Under the pieces are notes generated by a model, which did no database searches, had not been told where the DNA came from, and worked only from the letters and a program-made list of their open reading frames with translations. Below, piece after piece: positions 1 through 7,907 of a stretch of 37,569 nt of DNA. Each line of letters opens with the position of its first letter. The stretch's first letter is position 1. The position numbers were made by a program, and so were the translations under genes. This DNA is from a virus, in IMG/VR virus record IMGVR_UViG_3300043358_000015, positions 1 through 37,569 of that record, one strand, 5' to 3'.

Positions 1-68
1 TTCTGAGCCAATGCCGCGCTGCCAAACAGCGCAGTGAAAGCAACGGTCGAAACCAGTAATTTCTTCAC
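1..68 (-). CDS. Secreted or outer-membrane protein, N-terminal fragment (signal peptide)
   Basis: Only the first 22 codons lie inside the window; the rest runs off the left edge. A GTG start at 68-66 is preceded by a good AGGA ribosome site eight bases upstream. The residues read as a Sec signal peptide: KK near the start, a hydrophobic core, then a small-residue region ending SAALAQ that looks like a signal peptidase I site. The start overlaps the stop of the upstream HTH gene (GTGA), so the two are probably translationally coupled. The mature protein cannot be identified. It could be a periplasmic, outer-membrane or phage-exported protein. Confidence 0.6.
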   Translation of the reverse strand, partial: MKKLLVSTVAFTALFGSAALAQ

Positions 69-268
69 TTTGTAATTCCTTCAATTTCGTCTGGGTTAAG
101 TTTCAACTTGATCATGATCCGCAAAAGTTTAGCGACCGGCTCGGGGATGCGGGTTTCGCCGAGCGCGTAACTCTGGGAGGTGCGACGGCCAATACCGAGC
201 CAGTCCCCGGCTCTCTGTTGCGAGAGGCCGAGAGCCTTGATGGCGGCTTTGTATTGGGAGGGGGTCAT
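65..268 (-). CDS. Small helix-turn-helix protein, putative autoregulator
   Basis: The 67-residue product has a helix-turn-helix core at about residues 8-45, with a LGLSQQRAGDWLGIG stretch and a following RRTSQSYALGE recognition-type helix. This resembles small XRE-like proteins that are common in rhizobial genomes and phages. It starts at an ATG that overlaps the stop of the upstream gene (TAATG) and ends overlapping the next GTG start, so it is the middle gene of a three-gene leftward unit. A DNA-binding role is inferred from the fold. The palindrome upstream of the operon at 478-487 is a possible target. No partner or ligand domain is visible. Confidence 0.6.
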   Translation of the reverse strand: MTPSQYKAAIKALGLSQQRAGDWLGIGRRTSQSYALGETRIPEPVAKLLRIMIKLKLNPDEIEGITK

Positions 269-435
269 TATGCGGCGTCCACTTCCAGCTCGTCCTGCCA
301 GTTCGGATCGACGGCATCGTAATCGAGGGCCTCGGTCCCAAGATCTTTGACGTAGGCGGCTATTGCAGCTTCCTTTGAGGCATATTCGCCGGTCCAGAGT
401 GTGACGCCGTTTTTACTGATGGTGTAGAAGGTCAT
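268..435 (-). CDS. Small acidic protein of unknown function
   Basis: The 55-residue product begins MTFYTISKNG and ends in an acidic tail (WQDELEVDAA). The start at 435 was chosen over an upstream ATG at 489 because a GGAG ribosome site lies seven bases before it and because the longer form would run through the promoter region. It is the first gene of the leftward operon at the window edge. No family was recognised. The pattern of alternating aromatic and small residues suggests a small beta-rich domain, but that is only an impression. Confidence 0.5.
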   Translation of the reverse strand: MTFYTISKNGVTLWTGEYASKEAAIAAYVKDLGTEALDYDAVDPNWQDELEVDAA

Positions 436-461
436 TTGCTTGCTCCGTTGCTGATAGACAC

Positions 462-489
462 AACATACGCCATTCCCGCGTATACGCAA
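462..489 (-). promoter_or_regulatory. Putative leftward promoter with palindromic operator
   Basis: On the minus strand a TTGCGT (-35, 489-484) and a TATGTT (-10, 467-462) are separated by 16 bases and point towards the gene starting at 435. A perfect 10-bp palindrome, GCGTATACGC (478-487), overlaps the -35 element. TCCCGCGT occurs twice as a direct repeat (474-481 and 491-498). This suggests autoregulation by the HTH protein of the same operon and possibly control of the divergent late genes that start at 525. Inferred from sequence only. Confidence 0.4.
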
Positions 490-524
490 GTCCCGCGTTA
501 TCCGTAAGACTACGGTGGAGAGAG

Positions 525-770
525 ATGGCCAGATTGATTGCTGAACACGGCCACTGTTACGGAACCAGACGGTTGCGGGCCGGCGACGAATACGAGGCTA
601 GCGAAATGGATGCACGCGTTCTGGTCGCCGTCCTGATGGCGCGCCTGGCGCCCGAGCCGTCAACGGATGAACTGGAGCGGCTGCGCGCCGAGGCGGAAGC
701 TCTTGGTATCCGTGTCGACGGTCGCTGGGGACCGGTGCGGCTGAATTACGAAATCAAGATGGCGCGATGA
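525..770 (+). CDS. Small phage protein upstream of portal, HeH/SAP-like C-terminus
   Basis: The 81-residue product is preceded by a strong GGAGAG ribosome site. The C-terminal third (LRAEAEALGIRVDGRWG followed by RLNYEI) resembles the short helix-extended-loop-helix or SAP-like motif found at the ends of many small phage head and tail proteins. The N-terminal half could bind nucleic acid or protein; nothing specific is visible. The stop overlaps the portal start (ATGA), which places it in the late morphogenesis operon. Its function is unknown, and a head-assembly role is inferred only from position. Confidence 0.55.
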   Translation: MARLIAEHGHCYGTRRLRAGDEYEASEMDARVLVAVLMARLAPEPSTDELERLRAEAEALGIRVDGRWGPVRLNYEIKMAR

Positions 771-2170
771 AAATCTTCGGCCTGCCCGTTCCGTTCACCG
801 GCGAGAAGCGCAAATCGGCGGCGTCGGTGCCGATGTCGGTGCCATATGACCGCAACGGCTGGTATCCGCTGATCCGCGAACCGTTCGCCGGAGCATGGCA
901 GCGCAACATGGAAGTCAGTGCCGATACCGTGGCGTCGTTTCATGCCGACTTCGCCTGTAAGACCCTGATCAGCAGAGACATCGCCAAATTGCGGCTCAAG
1001 CTGGTCGAGAAGGACAAGGACGACATCTGGTCGGAAGTGACCAACCCGGCGTTTTCTCCGGTGCTGCGGCGGCCAAACGACTACCAGACTCACAATCAAT
1101 TCTGGGAAAGCTGGGTGCTGTCAAAGCTCTCCCGCGGCAACACCTATGTGCTCAAGGAGCGGGACAACCGCAACGTCGTTACCGCATTGCATGTGCTCGA
1201 CCCGACCCGCACCCAACCTTTAGTGGCCGAAGACGGCGCGGTGTTCTATCGCCTGGACTCCGACAATCTTGCCGGCATCGACGGCATCACCGTGCCCGCG
1301 CGCGAAATCATCCACGATCGATTCAACTGTTTGTTTCATCCTTTGGTCGGCACGCCGCCGGTGTTTGCGAGTGGCTTGGCTTCGATGCTCGGACTGAACG
1401 CGCAACGCGCCTCGGCGCTGTTGTTTGAAAACTCCTCGATGCCCGGCGGCATTCTCACCGCGCCCGGCGAGGTGTCGGACGTCGAGGAAAAGCGCATCAA
1501 GGAGGAATGGGAAGCACGCTTTTCACGCGTCAACCTCGGTCGCGTGGCGGTGCTCAGCGGCGGCCTGCAATATCAAAAACTGCCAATGACCAACGTCGAA
1601 GTGCAGATGATCGAAAACCTGAAATGGTCGGCCGAGGTGGTGTGCAGTGTCTATCACGTGCCGCCCTACAAAGTCGGCGTCGGCGCCTTGCCATCCTACA
1701 ACAACGTGCAGTCGCTCAACGTCGAATACTATTCGCAGGCGCTGCAAAGCCACATCGAGGAAATCGAGGAGCTGCTCGACCACGCGCTCGGCATCGGCTG
1801 GGGCGTCGGGCTCGGCACCGAGTTCGATACCGAGAACCTGTTGCGGATGGACAGCGTCACCCAGATCACCGCGATCCAGGCTGCGGTTGGTGCCGGCGTG
1901 ATGGCGCCGAACGAAGGCCGCAGCAAGCTCGATTTGAAGCCGGTCCCAGGCGGGGACAACCCGTACTTGCAACAACAGAACTACTCGCTTGAGGCTCTGG
2001 CCAAGCGCGATGCGCAGGCCGATCCATTCAAGCCGAACACGCCACCGGCGCCGCAACCGGCACAACCGGCCGATCAAACTGGACAACCCGTCGATGAAAC
2101 CGTTGCGGCGCCGAAGTTCATCGATCCAGATTGGGTCGTTAACCGCCTGTTCGTGGCGAGAGCGGCGTGA
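767..2170 (+). CDS. Phage portal protein (HK97 family)
   Basis: This 467-residue protein would form the dodecameric ring at the capsid vertex through which DNA enters and leaves and to which the tail attaches. Family features seen include an N-terminal region with a [20 protein letters not shown]-type segment and a [18 protein letters not shown] stretch, typical of HK97-like portals in front of the long stem helices ([12 protein letters not shown]). The tail is rich in Pro, Gln and Ala ([10 protein letters not shown]). Length and start fit the family. It overlaps both neighbours by four bases. Unlike HK97, no protease or capsid gene follows. Confidence 0.9.
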   Translation: MKIFGLPVPFTGEKRKSAASVPMSVPYDRNGWYPLIREPFAGAWQRNMEVSADTVASFHADFACKTLISRDIAKLRLKLVEKDKDDIWSEVTNPAFSPVLRRPNDYQTHNQFWESWVLSKLSRGNTYVLKERDNRNVVTALHVLDPTRTQPLVAEDGAVFYRLDSDNLAGIDGITVPAREIIHDRFNCLFHPLVGTPPVFASGLASMLGLNAQRASALLFENSSMPGGILTAPGEVSDVEEKRIKEEWEARFSRVNLGRVAVLSGGLQYQKLPMTNVEVQMIENLKWSAEVVCSVYHVPPYKVGVGALPSYNNVQSLNVEYYSQALQSHIEEIEELLDHALGIGWGVGLGTEFDTENLLRMDSVTQITAIQAAVGAGVMAPNEGRSKLDLKPVPGGDNPYLQQQNYSLEALAKRDAQADPFKPNTPPAPQPAQPADQTGQPVDETVAAPKFIDPDWVVNRLFVARAA

Positions 2171-3321
2171 GCATCAATGTCGTGCTCGGTCCACCGGTTG
2201 CCGGCAAATCAGAGTATGTCAAAGTGCACGCCAAGGACGGCAACGTCATTGTCGATTATGACCTTATCGCCAAGGCAATGGGATCACGGGTTGCGCATGG
2301 TTCGACTGGCTCGGTTCGCATTGTCGCATTGGAATCGCGCAAGACCGCCATTGAACGAATCCTCCGCGGTCTCGACGATGCCGCCTGGATCATTCACACC
2401 AACCCGCAGCCCGAAGTAATGCAGGCGTATGTCGATGCGGGCGCAAAGTTCACGATGCTGGATCCCGGCAAGAACGAAGTTCTCCGACGGGCAAGGGCCG
2501 GTGAACGTCCGGCATCAACGATCGATGCGATTGAAGCATGGTACGCAAATCCGCCGGTCGTTCCTGAGAAATCAACTGGACAGAAGGCAATAAACCGCAC
2601 TGTTCGTGAGGGCCGCGTGATGGACAATCTGCAAGCCGCATTTGATCGTGGCTTCGAAGCGGTGAAAACTTATATTGACAGTGAACTTGCCGCATTGGCT
2701 GCATCGATCGCCGCAATCGAAGCAAAGGGATACGACAATGCCATTCCACAAAAAGCCGAACCCGGTCCGCGTGGCGAGCCCGGCGAAACTGGGCCGCAAG
2801 GCGAAAGAGGCGCTGAAGGGGTCCAGGGGCAGCAAGGTGAAAGAGGCGATCAAGGCGAGCTCGGTCCGCAAGGCGAGCCGGGCGACCGCGGCCGGGAAGG
2901 CACGGGCATAGCCGGCGCTGCCATCACCCGCGAAGGCGAATTGATGCTCACCCTGACCGATGGCGCGGTGCTGATGCCGGGCCGGGTCGACGGCCGCGAC
3001 GGATTGTCGATCGATGATCTGTCGATCGAATATGACGGCGAACGCACCATGACGCTGGTGTTCTCGCGTGGTGACAAGCGCAAGGAAATCCCGGTCATAT
3101 TTCCGGCGATGATCTATCGCGGCGTGTTCGAGTCCGGCAGGGACTATGCGCGAGGCGATACCGTGACGCTGAATGGATCGCTCTATCACTGCAATGTTGC
3201 GGCGACAGTGGCGCGGCCTGGTGACGGCTCGGCCGACTGGACGCTATCGGTCAAGCATGGTCGCGACGGCCGCAGTGGACGCGATGGCGACAAGGGTGAG
3301 CGCACCGTGAGGATCGCCTGA
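2167..3321 (+). CDS. P-loop NTPase fused to collagen-like and carbohydrate-binding-like region
   Basis: The 384-residue product appears to combine two unrelated parts. Residues 1-135 form a P-loop kinase-like domain with Walker A GPPVAGKS at 8-15, a DYD at 30-32 and a conserved end [10 protein letters not shown], as in small phage NTPases found near packaging genes. From residue 152 there is a coiled-coil segment, about 16 Gly-X-Y collagen triplets (roughly 198-245), a beta-rich domain and a carbohydrate-binding-like motif ([15 protein letters not shown] then LYHC). A second in-frame ATG at 2620 has a GAGG site eight bases upstream, so the fibrous half may also be made alone. It occupies the place where protease and capsid genes normally sit. 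Role unknown; possibly a head decoration fibre. Confidence 0.7.
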   Translation: MSINVVLGPPVAGKSEYVKVHAKDGNVIVDYDLIAKAMGSRVAHGSTGSVRIVALESRKTAIERILRGLDDAAWIIHTNPQPEVMQAYVDAGAKFTMLDPGKNEVLRRARAGERPASTIDAIEAWYANPPVVPEKSTGQKAINRTVREGRVMDNLQAAFDRGFEAVKTYIDSELAALAASIAAIEAKGYDNAIPQKAEPGPRGEPGETGPQGERGAEGVQGQQGERGDQGELGPQGEPGDRGREGTGIAGAAITREGELMLTLTDGAVLMPGRVDGRDGLSIDDLSIEYDGERTMTLVFSRGDKRKEIPVIFPAMIYRGVFESGRDYARGDTVTLNGSLYHCNVAATVARPGDGSADWTLSVKHGRDGRSGRDGDKGERTVRIA

Positions 3322-3938
3322 TGCACTCGATTCTTGAAATTCTGGAAGAGACGTCGGACAGCGCGGGTCCCGATCTGATCTCGCTCGACGATCTCAAGCT
3401 CGCGCTCGGCATTTCCGGCACCGACCAGGACGAACAGTTGCAGGCGATGATCACGTTTCAGTCGCGTATCATCGCCGAATATTGCGATCGGCGGTTCGGA
3501 CGGGCTGAGGCGCTGGAAACCTTCACGTTCGACCGCGGTGAGATATTGCCGAGCCGGCAGGCACTGATCCTGTCGCTCTATCCGGTGGTCGAGGTGTCGG
3601 AGGTCTCGAGCCTAGGCGCGACCGCTGCGGATTACGAGTTCGATCCGGCCACCGGGCGGCTATGGTCGGACGGCTGGTGGACCGGCAGCGTGAGTGTCGT
3701 CTATTCCGGCGGTTATGATCTGCCGGAAGAGGCGCCCGCGCGATTGCAGAAGGCGCTGATAGAAACGGTTTACGAACAGCGTACCGTCGGTGCCCGCGAT
3801 TCCTCTATCCGCGAGGTGCAGCACGGCGACACCAGGATTAGTTATTTCACCAGCGCGACATCGTCGGCATCGTCGGGATTCCTGTCAGCGCCGGTGGTCG
3901 ACCTGATCAGGCCATACAGGCGATTGCATGTCTCGTGA
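3321..3938 (+). CDS. Head-tail connector protein (gp6-like)
   Basis: The 205-residue product resembles the gp6/phiE125 gp8 group of head-tail connectors that form the ring below the portal. The helical N-terminus (LDDLKLALGISGTDQDEQL then IIAEYCDRRFG) is the family hallmark, followed by a beta region with LILSLYPVVEVSEVSS and YSGGYDLP, and a helical C-terminal section (LQKALIETVYEQ). It overlaps the previous stop and the next start. This is the first recognisable head-completion gene after the portal. The identification rests on motif pattern, length and position. Confidence 0.85.
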   Translation: MHSILEILEETSDSAGPDLISLDDLKLALGISGTDQDEQLQAMITFQSRIIAEYCDRRFGRAEALETFTFDRGEILPSRQALILSLYPVVEVSEVSSLGATAADYEFDPATGRLWSDGWWTGSVSVVYSGGYDLPEEAPARLQKALIETVYEQRTVGARDSSIREVQHGDTRISYFTSATSSASSGFLSAPVVDLIRPYRRLHVS

Positions 3939-4590
3939 CCCGTCTTTTTGGACCGTGCCGTGCGAATGGCCTGGCGAAGTTGTGTACATCATTGCTGGTG
4001 GGCCGTCGGTGCTGGGGCAAGATCTCGAGCGCCTGCGCGGCCAGCGCGTCATTGTGATCAATTCCAGCGTTCATGCGGTGCCGTGGGCGGACGTTCACTT
4101 TTTTGGCGACTATCGTTGGTGGAATGAGGTGCCGGACAATCGCGCCGCGGTGGCAAACTTCAAAGGCATCGTTGTTACTACTACGAAGCTTGTCACCACC
4201 ACGAAACTGAAAACCGATCCCAAGATCAAAGTCTGCAAGAAAACCCATCCGCCCGGACTGGCGGTCGAGCGCGATAGTCTGATGCAGCGCTGGACCTCGC
4301 TCTCGGCGGCGACCAACCTGGCGGCGCATCTGGTGGGGCGCGGCGGCGCCATCATCTGGCTCGGCGCCGATGGCAAGATCACGCCTGATAGAACCCATCA
4401 CCACAAACCGCATCCATGGCCGCACAAACCGGATGCCTACGAGAAACAATATCGGGACCTGATCACGATCGTGCCCTCGCTGTGGCAAATGGGAGTTGCC
4501 GCATTCAATGCCTCGCCCGGCACGGCGTGGGTCAACCTGTTGCCGCTGATCAAACTGGAAGACGTACTGGATGGACGGATCGCCGCGTAA
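3928..4590 (+). CDS. MptE/DUF115-like protein, probable glycan-modification enzyme
   Basis: The 220-residue product has an early nucleotide-binding-like GGPSV motif (residues 25-29), then a WADVHFFGDYRWW segment and LGADG. These are features of the DUF115/MptE-like Rossmann family, which includes flagellin glycosylation accessory factors and pterin pyrophosphokinase relatives. Such proteins occur in phages beside glycosyltransferases. It is the first of three modification genes inserted between the head-tail connector and the joining protein, and its end overlaps the next gene by 20 bases. A role in decorating virion or host surface glycans is inferred; the exact reaction is not known. Confidence 0.6.
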   Translation: MSRDPSFWTVPCEWPGEVVYIIAGGPSVLGQDLERLRGQRVIVINSSVHAVPWADVHFFGDYRWWNEVPDNRAAVANFKGIVVTTTKLVTTTKLKTDPKIKVCKKTHPPGLAVERDSLMQRWTSLSAATNLAAHLVGRGGAIIWLGADGKITPDRTHHHKPHPWPHKPDAYEKQYRDLITIVPSLWQMGVAAFNASPGTAWVNLLPLIKLEDVLDGRIAA

Positions 4591-5602
4591 GTACAGCGGC
4601 GCCGTCTTGGTTCGCGGCATGTGGGGTCTCGGGGATAACATTTATGCGCGGCCGTTCGTGGCTGCGGCGTCGAAGGCATACGATCTCTGGCTGGAAACGC
4701 CCTGGCCGGAACTGTATGCCGACCTTGACATCAAATTTGTTCAGGGGACGCGGAAGTTACGGACACAGCGCAAGAACATGGCGCGGCAGTCTCCAACTCT
4801 GTGGTCATCACCGCCGCCGCTCGTTCATGAAGTCAAGATCCAGTATAGCCACTTGGCGTCGTCGTCGATTCTGGTTTCGCTGGAGTGGCATTGGCGGTCA
4901 TTACTGGGGGTCGAGTTTGATCCGGCGCTGTTTACCTTGCCGGATTTGGGATCGTCGCCGCTAGCGTCTGAGCGGCCGATCGCTGTTGTTCGTCCGGTCA
5001 CGGTGCGAAGCGAATGGCGCAATGAGGCGCGTAACCCGCATCCCGAATATGTCGCCGAAATTGCGGCGGCGTTGATGGAAACGCACACCGTGGTCGTGGT
5101 GGCCGACCTGGAGCCAGGCGCCGGCGCGGAATGGCTAGTCGGAGAAATGCCGCCTGCGCACCATTATTTCGTGCACGGCGAACTCAAGGTACGTGAACTG
5201 CTGGCGCTGGTTCGTGAGGCCGATATCGTGGTCGGCGGTGTCGGCTGGATCGTGCCGGCCGGGCTGGCGCTTCAAGTCAATACGTTCGTGGTGCTGGGTG
5301 GCCATGGTGGCCATAACGCACCTGCCAGGATTACCGATCCCCGGCTCGACTTGAGCCGGATCGGATTCTCTTACCCGGAGAAGTTTTGCAAATGCACGAA
5401 TATGTTGCACGCCTGCGACAAGACGATATCCGATCCGCTTGGCCAGTTCCACCGCTGGTGGAGTTCGCGCACCGGCGCCTCACATGGTGGCCGGAAATCG
5501 GCATCGGCTACTACCCGGTCGAAGTCGGGATCGAGCCGTACGACCAAGACTATTTCGACAACTTCGCCAGCAGCGCCGACAGCTTTATCGGCCAAGCCTT
5601 GA
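4571..5602 (+). CDS. Glycosyltransferase family 9-like (heptosyltransferase-like) protein
   Basis: The 343-residue product has an N-terminal nucleotide-fold start with a glycine-rich RGMWGLGDNIYARPF motif, as in ADP-heptose:LPS transferases, and a C-terminal domain with VVVVADLEPGAG and ADIVVGGVGWIVPAGLAL, the usual donor-binding GT-B arrangement. A Cys-rich end (CKCTNMLHACDKTI) is plausible family sequence. The last 50 or so codons overlap the next gene and become low-complexity Ser, Thr and Arg, as if reading out of frame past a lost natural stop. It probably transfers a sugar together with its neighbours. Substrate unknown. Confidence 0.65.
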   Translation: MDGSPRKYSGAVLVRGMWGLGDNIYARPFVAAASKAYDLWLETPWPELYADLDIKFVQGTRKLRTQRKNMARQSPTLWSSPPPLVHEVKIQYSHLASSSILVSLEWHWRSLLGVEFDPALFTLPDLGSSPLASERPIAVVRPVTVRSEWRNEARNPHPEYVAEIAAALMETHTVVVVADLEPGAGAEWLVGEMPPAHHYFVHGELKVRELLALVREADIVVGGVGWIVPAGLALQVNTFVVLGGHGGHNAPARITDPRLDLSRIGFSYPEKFCKCTNMLHACDKTISDPLGQFHRWWSSRTGASHGGRKSASATTRSKSGSSRTTKTISTTSPAAPTALSAKP

Positions 5603-6090
5603 TGCAGGCGCGGGTCGATTTTGTCGCGCAGCACTATCAGGGGTCGTTGATTGATGTCGGCATCGGGTCCGGGGCGTTTGTCGACTTGAGGCGGCATTCG
5701 CGCCCGATGCGCCCGACGTTTGGCTATGATGTCAATCCGGCGGGGATTGAATGGCTGCAACAGCGCCGGTTGTTCGCCGATCCATATGCAGCGCCATTCG
5801 AAGCCGCAACGATGTGGGATGTGCTTGAGCACATGCCGGACTATCCGCGGCTTTTGGCCAACGTGCGCGAGTGGCTGTTCCTGTCGCTGCCGATCTTTCG
5901 CGATGCCAGGCACGTGTTGGGTTCGAAGCATTTCAAGCCGGCCGAGCATTGCTGGTATTTCACTAGGGACGGGCTGGTGTTCGCCATGCAGCAATGTGGT
6001 TTTGCGCTGCTGTCGGAGAGCACGATCGAGACCGAGCTAGGCCGCGAGGACATCGGCAGTTTTGCGTTCAAGAGGGCGCGCGATGCTTGA
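5392..6090 (+). CDS. Class I SAM-dependent methyltransferase
   Basis: The roughly 232-residue product carries the SAM-binding motif I (LIDVGIGSGAF, around residue 85), an acidic residue after the next strand (FGYDVNP) and a post-motif ATMWDVLEHMPDY, which is the classic pattern of Methyltransf_23-type enzymes. ATG at 5392 was taken; an in-frame TTG at 5386 has tighter spacing to GGAG at 5377-5380. The gene starts 211 bases inside the glycosyltransferase reading frame. With the two preceding genes it probably methylates a sugar or another small acceptor; nucleic-acid methyltransferase motifs such as DPPY are absent. Confidence 0.75.
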   Translation: MHEYVARLRQDDIRSAWPVPPLVEFAHRRLTWWPEIGIGYYPVEVGIEPYDQDYFDNFASSADSFIGQALMQARVDFVAQHYQGSLIDVGIGSGAFVDLRRHSRPMRPTFGYDVNPAGIEWLQQRRLFADPYAAPFEAATMWDVLEHMPDYPRLLANVREWLFLSLPIFRDARHVLGSKHFKPAEHCWYFTRDGLVFAMQQCGFALLSESTIETELGREDIGSFAFKRARDA

Positions 6091-6442
6091 CTACGGCGTA
6101 CTGCTCTACGATCCGGTCTATGCCGCGATCGGCGTGCCGGCGACGTTTGCAAATGGCGGAAGCGAAGTTGCACTGACCGTGATCGACGACACCCGGCCAA
6201 AATCATATGTCGGCGGTTCTGCGGGAGGAATGGCAGGCGTGGAAGTGCGCAGCGTCGGCCCCGGCGCGTTCGTGCGCATCCCCGAACTGGAGCAAAACGG
6301 GATCAGCCGTGATGGCTGGATGGATGCGAGCTTGAATTTCAACGGCCGCGCCTGGACGGTGCGCTCTTACGAACTGCGCGGCAGCCCGAACGGCGAGGAC
6401 TTGGGCGAGGTGCGGTTCCTCTTGAAGGCGATCGATGGTTGA
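6083..6442 (+). CDS. Head-tail joining protein (gpFII/Gifsy-2 type)
   Basis: The 119-residue product starts MLDYGVLLYDPVYAAIGVPA and continues with an ALTVIDDT strand, a VRIPELEQNGIS segment and FNGRAWTVRSYE. This is the layout of small beta-barrel head-tail joining proteins that cap the connector after DNA packaging. The start at 6083 overlaps the end of the methyltransferase and was preferred over an ATG at 6062 because the homologous region begins here. The identification is by pattern and position between connector and tail terminator. Confidence 0.7.
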   Translation: MLDYGVLLYDPVYAAIGVPATFANGGSEVALTVIDDTRPKSYVGGSAGGMAGVEVRSVGPGAFVRIPELEQNGISRDGWMDASLNFNGRAWTVRSYELRGSPNGEDLGEVRFLLKAIDG

Positions 6443-6896
6443 TGTTCGCGAAGACATCCTGGCGCGGCTGGTCGAGGTGGTAGCCGCCATCCCCAACCTG
6501 CGCTCGGCGCAACGCAATAATGTCGATATCACCGAGGATCAGTTGCCGGCGGCAATCGTGCTGGACGGCGACGAGGAGTCTGATGGCGCAAATGACGTTT
6601 CAATGAAGCAACCGCATCGGCCATACAATGTACAGATGACCCCCGGCATCGTTGTGCAGGTGCAAGATGACAACGTCGTGCTTGGCTCGATGGTCACCAC
6701 GTTTCGGCGGGAATTGATCAAGCGGGTGTTGACCGATATCGAACTCAACGAGCAGATCGTCAAGACCGGCCGGTTCGGCAACGGCGCCATCCGCTATCTC
6801 GGATGCCAGACCGATGTCGGCTGGACTCGGACCGGTTATGCAGCATTAACCGCACAGTTCATGTTCAAGTACACGCTGAAACCGGACGAGCTCTGA
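6435..6896 (+). CDS. Tail terminator / minor tail protein (gpU-like)
   Basis: The 153-residue product begins with a helix (REDILARLVEVVAAIPNL) followed by alternating strands and helices (AAIVLDGDEE, PGIVVQVQDDN, FRRELIKRVLTD). This is the alpha/beta architecture of gpU-like tail terminators, which cap the growing tail tube. Position directly before the tail tube gene supports this. It overlaps the previous gene by eight bases. No catalytic motif is expected or seen. Confidence 0.65.
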   Translation: MVDVREDILARLVEVVAAIPNLRSAQRNNVDITEDQLPAAIVLDGDEESDGANDVSMKQPHRPYNVQMTPGIVVQVQDDNVVLGSMVTTFRRELIKRVLTDIELNEQIVKTGRFGNGAIRYLGCQTDVGWTRTGYAALTAQFMFKYTLKPDEL

Positions 6897-6909
6897 AGGG
6901 AGACTGCCC

Positions 6910-7437
6910 ATGCCTACGTCGCCGAATGTCCAGAACTACCACATCGGAAAGGGGATTGTTTCGTTCAAGGAAACCGGCGGGACCGGCTTTGTCGATCTCG
7001 GCAACGCACCGTCGTTTGTCTATACGCCGGCAGTCGAGAAGAAAGAACATTTCTCCTCGCGCGAGGGAATCAAGACCAAGGACTTCACCGCGATGACCCA
7101 GGTCGGCGCGACGATCAAGGTCAGCCTGGACGAAATCACCGGGCTCAATCTGAGCTTCTTCGCGCTCGCCGATCAGGGCATCGACACCGACGGCAATGCG
7201 ACGCTCACCGGCCTGTCCAAGACCGAGTTTGTCGGCGACATTAAGGTGGTCGGCACCAACGACATCGGCCAGCGGGTCGACTTCCTGGCAACGGTCTCGT
7301 TCGTTCCGTCCGGGGATTTCTCGTTCATCACCGATACTGACGACTTCAGTGTGATCGAGATCGAGGCCGAGGTACAGAAGGACGTCAACGGATTCTTCGG
7401 CGTCTGGACCATTCATGACGAAGTGGTGAGTGCGTGA
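6910..7437 (+). CDS. Major tail (tube) protein
   Basis: The 175-residue product has a beta-rich sequence with an N-terminal HIGKGIVSFKETGG strand pair, a FVYTPAVEKKEHFSS segment typical of tube proteins of this group, and a C-terminal FSVIEIEAEV strand. A clear AAGGGAG ribosome site precedes the start, as expected for the most abundant tail protein. It sits between the tail terminator and the overlapping chaperone genes, the standard order in long-tailed phages. Confidence 0.8.
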   Translation: MPTSPNVQNYHIGKGIVSFKETGGTGFVDLGNAPSFVYTPAVEKKEHFSSREGIKTKDFTAMTQVGATIKVSLDEITGLNLSFFALADQGIDTDGNATLTGLSKTEFVGDIKVVGTNDIGQRVDFLATVSFVPSGDFSFITDTDDFSVIEIEAEVQKDVNGFFGVWTIHDEVVSA

Positions 7438-7907
7438 TGGCCGACCTGTTGGACATCGTAACGGCGACGGCCGCCGAAGTCGTCAGAATCAACGGCGAGC
7501 GCATTGTTGTGCGCGGCTTGCAAGCCAACACCATCGCTTCCATTGCGGCGCGTTTTCCGAGCATCGGTATCGTGCTCGCCGGCGGCGACAACATGGTGCC
7601 GCGGCTGATTGCACAGGCTGGTGAAGCGGTCGGGCCGATCATCGCCGCCGGCTGCGGTCATCCCGGAGACGAGAAATATGAGCAGCATTGCAGCACAAAG
7701 CTGCTGGTCGAGCATCAGATGGCGTTGCTCAAGGCGATCATCGGGCTGACGTTCCCAAACGGCTTCGGCCCTTTCGTCGATCTGATGGCGGACCTGATGA
7801 AAGGGCCGGCAGACGAAGTGCAAAAGCCCGTCCGCGTCCGCTTGAAGAAATCGCAGTCGCCATCACAGCCCTCATCCGACGCGGCTTCCCGCCCGATTAT
7901 GCAATGA
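7437..7907 (+). CDS. Tail assembly chaperone, G-like part
   Basis: The 156-residue product (ATG at 7437, GTG at 7434 also possible) lies between tube and tape measure. Its first 130 or so residues look folded (VRGLQANTIASIAARFP and LLVEHQMALLKAIIGLTF). The final stretch (KKSQSPSQPSSDAASR) is low complexity and looks like the tail of the zero-frame product. A second frame with good protein character takes over at about 7841, as in the lambda G/GT system in which the two chaperones share an N-terminus through ribosomal slippage. Chaperones of this type coat the tape measure during tail assembly. Confidence 0.7.
   Translation: MADLLDIVTATAAEVVRINGERIVVRGLQANTIASIAARFPSIGIVLAGGDNMVPRLIAQAGEAVGPIIAAGCGHPGDEKYEQHCSTKLLVEHQMALLKAIIGLTFPNGFGPFVDLMADLMKGPADEVQKPVRVRLKKSQSPSQPSSDAASRPIMQ
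7820..7850 (+). promoter_or_regulatory. Candidate -1 ribosomal frameshift window between G and T
   Basis: The frame of the G gene and the frame of T differ by -1. No canonical XXXYYYZ heptamer in the right phase is visible. The best candidate is the A-AAG step in gcaaaag (7820-7826), where a lysine tRNA could slip from AAG to AAA. The run at 7844-7850 is in a poorer phase. Ending G early and starting T at its own ATG (7904) is the alternative. Confidence 0.3.
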
